Origin: Verrucomicrobiaceae bacterium
GTDB taxonomy: Bacteria; Verrucomicrobiota; Verrucomicrobiia; Verrucomicrobiales; Verrucomicrobiaceae
Assembly: GCA_016795375.1 (NCBI GenBank)
Contig: JAEUHJ010000203.1
Coordinates: 1 to 42,999, forward strand
DNA: 42,999 nt
Direction: 5' to 3'
The notes beneath the pieces are model-generated. The model worked only from the letters and a program-made list of their open reading frames with translations, was not told the origin of the DNA and searched no databases. The position numbers and the translations under genes are program-made. Positions 25,301 through 37,300 of this stretch are shown piece by piece (position 1 is the first letter of the stretch; each line of letters starts with the position of its first letter).

Positions 25301-28300
25301 GAAGGGGACTGTCATCAACAGCCCGGTCGTCACGCTCGCCGTGGCACGCGAGCCTGGTGACGTCGCAGGCGGTGCTGATGCGGACAACTCGCTCGACTTC
25401 GCACTGCGCGCCGTGCCGGCGTCGGTCGTGAACCTGCTGGAGTATGAGTTGAATGCCACCAGCGGCGGCCTGCCGGCTCCGCCGAGTTACAAGAACCCCT
25501 GCGTGGTCAACGCGGCCAAAATCCAGATCGAGGACGACATGAACGGTCTCACCGATATCAGCGAGCCTGTGAGCAACGGTCCCATCCGCGGCGGCGCCCT
25601 TTCCCGCCGCATGCGCGACTGGGACGCGGCCTATGACGCGGCCTACGACGCCACGCGCACCAGCATGACGCAGAATCGTGACAGTCTGTGGATCCGTTTT
25701 GACATGGATCCGACCGCCACCGGCACGATCGGCAACCTGATCTTCGACGTGTGTCGCGTCGGCACCACCGCGCCGGTGCAGGGGAAGGCATTCCTCACCT
25801 GGAAGGACGGCGCGAATCATCGCACCGCGGTGACGGACAGCTTCGTGCTGCCTGCCACCGGTTCATGGTATTCGATGAACCTGTCCTGGAGCAGCTTCAT
25901 CGGCGGAGCCTCGGCGCTGCCCGCAGGCGCGGAGCTGGCAGGCAAGCCCTTCCTCATCGAAATTTATCTCTGGGGCGGTGACGGGGCAGGTTACATCGAC
26001 ATCGACAACATCCTGCTGCAAGGCGACGCCACCTGCTCCCCTCCGACGCTTTCCATCGGTGACTTTGTGTGGGCCGACACGAACGCGAATGGCCTCAAAA
26101 ATCCGCGCGAGCCGGGCCTGCCGGATCTCGCCGTGCAATTGCTCCAGCCCGGCGCGGACAACCTCGCCAACACAGGTGATGACCAGCTCGTCGCCACCAC
26201 GGTCACGGATGCAAACGGCTATTACCTCTTCACCGGACTCTCTGCGGGCAGATACTTCGTGCGTCTTCCCACGCCGGATGCTCTCTGGCCGCTTGCATCT
26301 CCGGGCGTGAACCTCGACAACGGCGTGGACAATGACAGCAACGGCATCCAGCCCGGCGGCTCCGGCACGGCGGTCTCCAGTCCGGTGATCGACCTCGCCA
26401 TCGACAAGGAGCCCGGCAACCGTGCCAGCGGCAGCAACCAGGAGATGACTGTCGATTTCGGCTTCAGCGCCGCGATGACCCTGGGGAACTTTGTTTTCTC
26501 CGATCTTAACAACAACGGGGTCGTCGATGCCGGCGAAACCGGCGTCGCGGACGCGCAGTTGGAGCTCTATTCGTCCACTGACACGACAGTGAACAATGGT
26601 GACGATGTGAAAGTCGGCCCCGCCTTCACCACCGGCGCGGACGGGCTCTACAGCTTCACCGGACTGTCCGCCGGGAGGTATTATGTGAAGCTCACGCCGC
26701 CGATCACGCACCCGCGTCGCAGCAGCACCAGCAGCAGCTCGGATAACGGCATCGACAATGACAGCAACGGCGTCTCGCAGGCGTGGACCGGCGCGCCGGT
26801 TTATTCGCCGGTGATCACGCTCTCGGCGCTGACCGAGCCGGGCGCCATCCTTGCCCCGTTTGGCAGCAACATCGACAACACGATCGACTTCGGTCTGCGT
26901 CCCACCTTCAACAGAATCGGCAATCTGGTTTACAAGGATGCCAACAACAACGGCGTCTATGATTCCGGCGAAGGCGTCGGCGGCGTGCGTGTCGAGCTGC
27001 TCAACAGCGCGGGTTCCTTCGTCACCAGCACGACCACGAGCAGCTTCTCCGGCTCACGCGGACGCTATCAGTTCACCAGCGTGGTTCCCGGATCGTATTA
27101 TGTGCGTGTTCCGGCCTCCGAGTTCGGCACCGGGAAGCCGTTGGTGAACACCATCTCCATCTTTCCGTCCAGCTCCGATGACAACGACACGGACGACAAC
27201 ATCGTCGGCAATGATGACGGCATCGACAGCGCCCAGCCTTCCGTGAACGGCATCAGCAGCGCCCTCATCTCGGTCAGTGACAGCGGCGAGCCGACGAACA
27301 GCACGGGCGAGAGCGGCGCCTTCAACACGCTGGATGATTCCGACGACAACAACGGCAACATGACGATCGACTTCGGTTTCAAGTCCGGCGGACCGAGCGC
27401 CACGGGCTGTTATCACTTCCTCGCCGCCGACCATGACCGTGACGGCGTGCTCGGCATGTCCGCGGACTGGACTCCGGCGCAGGCATACGACTTCAGCTAC
27501 ACGCCTGGCATCGCGCACATCGACAACGCGGATGTCATTTACGACGCCGCGCTCAACCGCCTGAGCCTTGACATCAGCCTGGACCAGATCGGGACCGCGA
27601 GGGTGGACGCGCTATGGTTCCTGGTCAGCACCGGCGGGAATCCCGCCACGGCTGATCACGCGGTTGTTTATGTCGATGGCATGACGCGCTCCAGTCCGAA
27701 CGTGAGCATCTACCGTTACGACCCGGCGCTGGGACATCAGAGCTGGCAGACGGCCGCGAATCTGATGGTTTCCACGGCGGGCGGCAATGTCACCGCGTCC
27801 GACATTCTGTTGCAAAAAGTGACGGAAAGCGGTGGCAGCGTGCGCTTCCAGTGCGTGATCGACGTGACCCGCGTCAACAATGCCGCCAACTGGGGCGCGA
27901 TGGGCGTCAATGCCTCGACGTGGGAAGGCATCCAGACCGGCGGCAGCTCCGGCATCGTGCTGCACATGGTCGATCTGGACAGCCAGCCGGCCTACGACAG
28001 CAATGGCGCGCTCACTGCTTTCAGTTACACGCCCGGCGGCACGACGGAGGGTGTTTTTGAGACCGATGCCGGCGGCGTGCTCACCATCGCCACCGAGCCG
28101 TGTTCCATCTCGCCCTGGGTGAGCATCGGCAACCTGGTCTGGAACGACACGAACAACAACGGGCTGAAGGACTCCATCGAACTCGGCATCAGCGGAGCCA
28201 CGGTGCAGTTGTTCAGCCCCGGTGCTGACAACGTCATCGGCGGCAGTGGATTGAACGCGGACATTCAGGTCGGCGGCAGCGTCGTCACCAGCAGCACCGG

Positions 28301-31300
28301 CCTTTATGAGTTCAGCAACCTGGTTCCCGGAAAATATTATGTGCGCGTCACGCCCACCGTGGGCGTTCCTGGCGCGAGCGGTGTGGCCGTGGGGCTGGAC
28401 AACGACATCGACAATGACAACAACGGCAGCCAGCCTGGAGGAGCAGGAACCTTTGTTTACAGCCCTGTGATCGACCTCGCGGTCGGCATGGAACCGGCCT
28501 CGGGAGTGGACGGGGACGGTGCGAATGGCAACAAGACCATCGACATCGGCCTCTTCGCCGGCATCACCGTGGGCGACGTTGTCTGGAATGACTCGAACAA
28601 CAACGGCCAGAAGGATGTTCTGGAGTCCGGCATCGGTGGTGTGCAGGTCGATCTGATGAATCCCGGCGATGACAACGCCGTCGGCGGCACAGGTTCAAAC
28701 GCCGACACCGTGCTGCAGACCACGTCAACACTCAACACCGGCGCCTACAGCTTCAAGACCTTCCTTTCCGGTTCCTATTATGTGAGGCTGACTCCTCCGG
28801 CCGGCTACTCGCTGGCCAGCAGCGTCGCCGTCACCTCCGACAACGCGGTGAACAACGACAGCAACGGCACGCAGCCCGGCGGCGCAGGCTCCGCCATCAA
28901 CAGCATGGTCTTCCAACTGACCGCAGGCGGCGAACCCGGCTCCTCCGGGACGACGAACACGGAAAACACCATCGACTTCGGTCTGCGCTCCTGCCCGGTG
29001 ATCACCATCGCGCCTGCCTCCTTGTCGGGCGCGATGAAGGGAGCGCCCTACAGCGCCGCCTTCTCCGCCGCCGGCGGCAATTCACCTTACACCTGGAACA
29101 TTTCAGGCGGAACCCTGCCGGCCGGCCTCTCCCTCACCAGCCTCGGAGTGCTCGGGGGTGTGGTGACGGCCGCGCCGGGCAGCTACAACTTCACCGTCCG
29201 CGTGACTGACCTCTCCGGCTGCGTGGCGACCCAGGCGATGTCGCTGGCGGTCGTCTGCCCGGTGTTGTCGATGTCGCCGGCCAGCCTGGCCTCGGTGACG
29301 CAGAATATGTCCGTCAGCCAGCAGTTCACCGCCAGTGGAGGATCGTCTCCTTACGTTTACACGCGTGCCTCCGGCACATTCCCCCTGGGCGTTTCTCTTT
29401 CCGCATCCGGCCTGCTCTCCGGTACGGTGACAGGCGCGCCTGGAGCCTACAGCTTTGTCATCCGCGCCACGGACTCGAACGGTTGCGTCATCGACAACGC
29501 GGTCACCTGGACGGTCACTTGTCCCGCCATTGCCATTTCGCCCGCGTCGTTGCCGGCGGCGGCGCAGCATGCGTCTTATGCGCCGCAAACATTGACCGCC
29601 GGCAATGGTTCCGCGCCTTATGTGTGGACTTTCACGGGAACTCTTCCCGCCGGCATGATTTTGAGCAGCGGCGGCATCCTCAGCGGCACGCCTTCCAGTG
29701 CGCCGGGGACCTACAACATCACCGTCACGGCCACGGACGCGAACGGCTGCGCCGCATCGAAAATTTATCCGGTCGTGGTCAATTGCCCGGCGATCAGCAT
29801 CAACGCGCCGGCATTCCCTTCAGGCACGAAGGGGGCGGCCTACCCGGACCGGCAGATCACTGCCAGCGGCGGCACGGCACCTTATAGTTGGAGCCTGGCC
29901 TCGGGAGAACTGCCAGCGGGGCTTTCTTTGAGCAATTCGGGATTGGTCTCCGGCACGCCGTCCGCCACGCCAGGAATTTACAATTTCACCGTGCGCGCCA
30001 CGGATGGAGTGAACTGCTCCGCCACGAGCGCGCTGCAGATCGTCATCGCCTGTCCGGCGCTGTCCATCGGGCCCGTGCCGCTGCCTTCCGCAGTGCAATA
30101 TGCGTCTTACAGCCGGACATTGGCCGTCGGCGGGGGCAGCGCGCCTTACACCTGGAGCCTCGCCTCCGGTGTGCTGCCTGCGGGCATGACGCTTTCCAGC
30201 GGCGGTGTGCTCAGCGGTGCTCCCACCAGCCTCGGCAGCAGCACTTTCGTCGTGCGTGTCACGGACGCAGAGAACTGCTCGTCCACGCAGTCCTATACCT
30301 TCGCGGTGGATTATCCGCCCATCACGATCTCCCCGCCCACGCTGCCGGACGCGACCCGCCTGGTGCCATACTTCCAGTTGATCACCGCCGCGGGCGGCAC
30401 CGCTCCCTACACCTTCAGCAAACTGACGGGCAGCCTGCCATCAGGGTTCACGATATCCTCCGCCGGTGTGATCTCCGGCAGCACCACGGCCAGCCCCGGA
30501 ACCTACTCGTTCACCGTGCAGGCCCTGGATGCCAACGGCGCTCCGGGAACGCAGCCTTACAGCATCACCGTCCGCTGCCCCGACTTCATCATTTCGCCAT
30601 CCGCTCTTTCAAACGGCACTGTCGGCGCGGCCTATTCGGCCCCGCTGAATGCCACCGGCGGTAGCGCGCCGTATGTCTGGAGCGTTGTCGGCGGCACGCT
30701 GCCCGGCGGGCTTTCACTGAGTTCCAGCGGTGTCATTTCCGGCACCCCCGCCCAGGCGACCACTGCCTCCTTCACCGTGGAGGCGCGGGACGCCTACAAC
30801 TGCGCCAGCACGCGGCTTTACACGCTCACGGTGAACTGTCCTTCGATGAGCATCACACCGGTCACGCTGGCAAACGCGTATTACGGCACGCCTTACAGCC
30901 GGCAGTTCGGCATCACCGGCGGCACCGGGCCTTACACCTGGAGCGTGATCGCCGGTTCGCCGCCCGCAGGCATCACGCTGTCGTCCGGCGGCCTGCTTTC
31001 CGGCACGTCGCTGGCCTATGGCACGGCCGGCTTCACGGTGCGCGTCACGGACGCCTACGGCTGTTCCTCCACACAGTCCTGTTCGTTGCTCGTGAAGGGA
31101 CTCAGCCTTGGCGATGCCGTCTATGAGGACACGAACTTCAACGGCATGCGTGACGTCGGCGAGCCTGGGATCGGGGGACTCACAGTCGAACTTTGGGATC
31201 CGGGCGCGGACGGCGCCATCGGTGGCAGCGGGCCGAACAGTGACCTCATGCTCCGCACCACCACTTCCGGCGCGTTGGGGCAGTATCTCTTTGATGACCT

Positions 31301-34300
31301 CCAGCCGGGCAAATTCTTCCTGCGCGTCACCATGCCTTCACCGTTGAACATTCCCGGCGGCAATCCCGTGAATCTCGACAACGGCATCGACAACGACAAC
31401 AACTCCGCCTCGCAGCCCGGTGGCCCCGGCACTCCGGTGTTCTCCCCGGTCGTCACGCTTTCCACCGGCGGCGAACCTGCGGCCGAGGATGGTGACGCGG
31501 ACACCGACTTCACCGTCGATTTCGGCCTCTTCCGCGGCATGAGCGTCGGCAATCTCGTCTGGCAGGATACGAACGACAACGGCCTGCGCGACAACGGCGA
31601 GCCGGGCATCAGCGGCGTGCGGCTCGAACTTTGGACGGCGGGCGCTGACGGACGCGCGGGCGGCACCGATGACACGCTGTTGCGCACCACGACCACGGAC
31701 GCGGACGGGGCCTATCTCTTCAACGCCCTGCCGCCCCTGCAGGTGTATGTGCGCATCCCCACGCCGCCATCGGCGCAGCCGCTCTCCAGCAGTGCCACTG
31801 TCTTCACGGACAACGGCGTGGACAACGACGACAACGGCCACCAGATCAACGGCAGCGCGATTTACAGCCCCGTCATCATCCTCAGCGCCGCCGACGAGCC
31901 GGGCACGGGCGGAGGCACTTACGACGAGACCACGATCGACTTCGGTTTCATGAATGTGACGCCCAGCATCTATGTCTCCGCCACGCAGGCGGACAGCATC
32001 CAGACTTTCAACGCCAGCACCGGCCTTTATTCCGGCTCGCTGGTGCCGGCCTTCGGCAGCAGCCTCAGCCAGGGCAATGCTGATTTTGGCGACGTGCCTT
32101 ACGCCATCGAACTCGGCTCTGACGGCCACTGGTATGTCGCGCACTACGGGGCCAGCAACATCCGCAAAATCAGCCCCGTCGGCGCGGACCTCGGCCCCGT
32201 GCTCGACAACACCACTGCCAGCGTCAGCTTGATTTCACAGTTCACCATCGGCCCGGATGGACACTTCTATGTCGTCGATGTGAACGGCGGCCGCATCGTT
32301 CGTTTCCAAGGGCCGGCGGGTACGACGCCTGGCGCGCCGATCGGCGCCGCGCCCTTCACCTTCATCTCCCAGACGGGCGTGGAGGACATCAATTTCGGCC
32401 CGGATGGCAACCTTTACCTCATCGTGCAGACAGGCGCTGTGCGTGAGGTGCGCCGTTACAACGCCACCACCGGCGGCCTTCTCGGCACCGTCGTTTCTGA
32501 CACGCAAATCGTGAACATGGTGCCTGGCGGCCAGCCCATCGCGCTCATCTCCGGCATCGACATCCATGGCTCCACGCTCTACGGCGTGAATCGCAGCGAC
32601 GGCGAGGTGTTCAGCGTCGATCTCACCCATCCCTCCGCCCCCGGACAGCCGCAGCTTCTCGCGACGATCCCCAGCGCGGGCATGGGGGATGTCGATACGC
32701 GTGATGTCGAGTTCAACCCCGCCGACGGCCGGCTTTACATCTCCGGTTATCACTGGGGCAAGCCGGTCAATGCCGGAACATACACCAGCGGCGCCTTGAT
32801 CCGTGTCGATGTCTCCAATGCCCCGAACGGCACGGTCAGCATCCACGAGGTGCCGATTCCGCGTCCGCCCGGCCCGAACAACGAAATCTGGGCCGGCCCG
32901 CGCGATCTCGCCATCGGCCGTCCTTTCGCGCCGCTGCCGGACTCCGTCGCCATCGGCTCGCTGGTCTGGAACGATCTCGACGCGGACGGCATCCAGGATG
33001 CGAGCGAGCCCGGCATCCCCGGTGTGCGTGTCGAGTTGTGGCGTGACGTGAACGGAAACTCCTTGGATGGGGCGGAAGTGCTCATCGGTTGGACTTACAC
33101 GGACACCAACGGCCATTACTACTTCTCCGGCCAGGCTCCCGGTGTCTATCAAGTGCAGATTCCCGAGTCCAACTTTGTCGATGGCCTGCCACTGGCTGGC
33201 AGCGGCTACAGCAGCCCCGTCACCTCCATCCTCGACGATCAGACTGACGGCGATGACAGCGGACGCCAGCCTGACGGGCCGAAAACGGTCGTGCGCAGCC
33301 CGCTCATCACCCTCACGCCGGCAACAGAGCCCCTGGGCGACGCCACCAGCGGCGCCGAACATGCCCGCGGTGGCGAGATCGACAACTACACCGTCGATGC
33401 AAATGGCGACATGACCGTGGACTTCGGCTTCGTCGAGCCGGGCATCATGGGCATCGGCAACCTGGTTTACGTCGATGCCAACGGCAACAACCGCTTCGAT
33501 GTCGGCGAAGGGCGCGACAACGCGACCATCGAGCTGTACCGCTGGGGCGACACTCCCGGCGTCACGCAGCCCGTCGCCACCACCATCACCGCCAACGGCG
33601 GTCTCTTCCTCTTCAGCAACCTCTGGCAGGGCCAGTATTTCCTGCATCTGCCCGCGCCGCAGTTTGAGTTCAATGGCAGCCTGCGCGGTCTCTTCAGCCT
33701 GCCTGGTTTCTCCACAGGCGACGATGACACGGGCGAGGATTCGCTCGATGCCGAGGAGCCCTGGGTCACCGGCATCAACAGCGGCATGATCCACCTCGTG
33801 CGCGAGGAGGCCCCCACCGATCAGGGCACTGAAACTGGTCACGACTCCGCCACCGACCTTGATGACTTCAACATCAACCTCACCGTGGACATCGGCCTCT
33901 TCCGCCCGGTGGCCCTCGGCAACCTCGTGTTCGCTGACAGCAACTCCAACGGCCGTTTCGATCCCGCCGAGGGCGTCCCCGGCGTGCGTGTCGAGCTTTA
34001 CGGCGACACGCAGTTCCCCGGCGTGGACAATCCGCTCGCGTTCACCAGCACGGACACGGCGGGCCGCTATGGATTCAAATTCCTGCGCCCGGGCAATTAC
34101 TTCGCCCACATCCCGTCCTCCCAGTTCCAGTCCGGCGGGCCGCTTCACCAGCGCATCAGCATTCTCGAAGGCCTCGTCGGTGACGACGACGTCGGCGAGG
34201 ATGGCGTCAACAACGGCGATCCTCTCATCAATGGCGTCTCCTCGCTCATCATCAGCCTCTTCCCCGGCAACGCGCCAACCGACGACAGCGGCGAGACGGG

Positions 34301-37300
34301 CTTTGAGAGCACGAGTGACAATCAAATCGACGCCGCGGTCGATCTCACCACGGACTTCGGTTTCCAGACTCCCGTTGGCGTCGGCAACCTCGTTTACATC
34401 GACAGCAACGAGAACGGCTTCGCTGACAACGGCGAGGGAGTGGACGGCGTCACGGTCGAATTGTATCGCGGCGACCAGACGCCGGGCTTCGGTGTGCCTC
34501 TCTTCACCCGTGTCACCAGCGGCGGCGGCCGCTACTTCTTCGACTCGCTGCCGGCGGGATCCTACATCCTGCACATTCCGTATTCCGAGTTCGAGCCCGG
34601 CCATGCCCTCGGCGGCCTGCAATCCGCCGCTGGCGCCGGAAATGTCACCGCCGATGCCGATGACGACGTTCCCGGCAACGAAAACGGCATCGACGAGGCC
34701 GCTCCGTTCCTCAACGGCATCTCCAGCGCCGTCTTCACGCTCGGAGTCGATGCCGAGCCGGACACCGCTGACGGAGAAACCGGCATCGCCAGCGATCTTG
34801 ATGCTTTCGATGACAACAACTTCAATCTCACCCTCGACTTCGGCTTCGCCCCGTCGAACCCGGACGGCGTGGGTGTCGGCAACCTTGTCTTCATCGACCT
34901 CAACGGCAGCGGCCTCTATGAGCCGGGCGAGGGCGCTGACGGCGTGAAGGTGCAGCTCTTTGCCGCCTCGGCCGATCCGCTCACCGCCACGCCGCTCTCC
35001 ACCGTGATCACCAGCAACGGTGGTGGTTATCTTTTCTCCAATCTCGTGGAAGGCGACTACCAGGCATTCATCCCGCCTTCGGAATTCGCACCTGGCAAAC
35101 TGCTCTCCGGCTGGCGTTCCGTGCCTGGTGATGGCGGCGACAACGGCGTGGACGACAATCTCGATGAAAATGGTCTCGATGCCGCCGACCCTGCGGCGAC
35201 TGGCGTCCGCTCCGCCTTCTTCCACCTCGCTCCCGATGAGGAGCCCGTCAATTCGCTGGGTGAATTCGGCGTGAATCCCTACAGCGACGATGTGAACGAC
35301 GACAACACCGACCTCACCATCGACTTCGGCTTCTTCCGCTCCGTCAGCGTCGGCAATCTTGTCTTCATTGACGCGAACTACAACGGCCGCGCCGACGCGG
35401 GCGAAGGCGTCGCGGGCGTCACGCTCGAAATCTACCGCGAAGGCATGGTGCCGCCGTTCGATGCTCCTGTCGCCACCACGACCAGCGGCTCCGACGGTAC
35501 CTACATGTTCGCCGACCTTTCTCCGGACAGCTACTTTGTGCGTGTCCCCGCGTCGCAGTTCGACTTCGGCATGCCGCTCCACAATCAGGCGAGCATCCTC
35601 GGTGCGCAGCAGGGCGACGACCACCTCGGCGAGGACGGCGTCGATGACGGCAACCCGTCTGCCAACGGCATCGAGACGGCAGTGTTCGATCTCACCGCCG
35701 CCGGATCACCGGTAGGCAGCCAGGAAGGCGGCCACCTCGGCTCCAGTGACGATCTTGATGACGCGGCCGTGAATCTGACCATCGACCTCGGCTTCGTCCC
35801 GCGTGTCTCCGTCGGCAACCTCGTCTTCGCTGACAGCAACAACGACGGCATTTTCGATCCGAATGTCGAAAGCGGCATTGACGGTGTCATTGTCGAACTT
35901 TGGTCGAATCAGGAGGCTGCCACGGCCGCGGTCGCCACCACCACGACCTACGGCGGCGGGCTTTACAACTTCAACGTGGCTCCAGGGGGCTACCAGGTGC
36001 GTGTGTCGGCGGTCAATTTCACCGAGGGCGGCGCCCTTGCTGGTCGTGTGCCGTCGAAGCCGGCCGCCTCAGGTTCCGGCGCGCTCACCAGCACCATGGG
36101 GGACGATGATGTGCAGCAGGACGGCCACACCACCGGCTCCGTGCTGGTGGATGGCACGCGCACCGCGCTCTTCACGCTGCTGCCAGCCGGCACGCCTGAC
36201 AGCACCACCACCGAGACCGGTTATCTCTCCGAATCCGATGACTTTGACGACACCAATATCGATCTTACCGTCGATCTCGGCTTCTCGCCGAAACCGCTGG
36301 GCGTCGGCAACCTGGTCTTCCGTGACTTGAACACCAATGGCCGCTACGACAGCGGGGATTCCGGCGTCGAAGGCGTCAAGGTGCGTCTCTATCGCGCTGG
36401 AGATGATCCTGCGAATGCCGGCACGTCCCCGGTGGCCGAGGTCGTCACCGGCATCGACGGTTCCTTCCTGCTGGACGCTTATGAAGAAGGGCAATACTTC
36501 ATGCACATTCCCGCCTCCGAGTTCGGCGGCGCGTCGCTGCTCGCGGGCACGGTCTCCATTCCAGGATACGGTGAAGACGACGGCCTTGATGATGATGCGG
36601 GTGAAAACGGCATCGACGCCGCTGATCCCGCCGTCACCGGCGTCAGTTCTGTTGTTTTCGACCTGGCCTATGGCGCGGAGCCTGTGGCTTCCGGCGCCGA
36701 GACTGGTTTCCTCGCCGCTCAGGATGCCTTCAATGACGACGATGCCGACCTCACGCTCGACTTCGGTTTCACCGGCGGGCTGCCGCCAGAGTTGATGAGC
36801 ATCGGCAATCTTGTCTTCAATGATGCCAACAACAACGGCGTCGCCGACCCGGGTGAAGGCGTCCCCGGCGTCTGGATGCTGCTCTATGCCGGATCAGGCA
36901 CTCCTGGCTCCAGCAACGCGATCCGCAGCACCTTCACCGACGCGAACGGCCGCTACCTCTTCAGCAACCTCGCTCCTGGAACCTACACCGTCCACGTTGC
37001 CGCGGACAACTTCCAGGAATCCATCAGCATCAACAGCGGACCCGTCGGCCCAGGCCCTCTGGTGCGTCTGATCTCGCTGCGCGGTCATCAGGCAAACATC
37101 AGCGACGACCATCTCGGCGAGGACGGCATCGACGTGCAGAATCCCGAGGAGGAAGGCATCAGCGCGCCGCCGGTCATGCTCACCGCCGCCTCCGCCCCGT
37201 CCGGAGCGCAGGAAGGCGGCTTCCAGGGAGGCGACGATGATTCTGCGGACGAACGTGTGGACCTCACGGTTGATTTCGGCTTCGCCACGCGCCTCGGCGT

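Noticed and set aside
32235..35624. Reverse-strand open frame of 1,129 codons
   Set aside because: It is a shadow of the SdrB array. The product is repetitive Val/Ala/Asp/Glu-rich sequence that mirrors the periodicity of the forward repeats.
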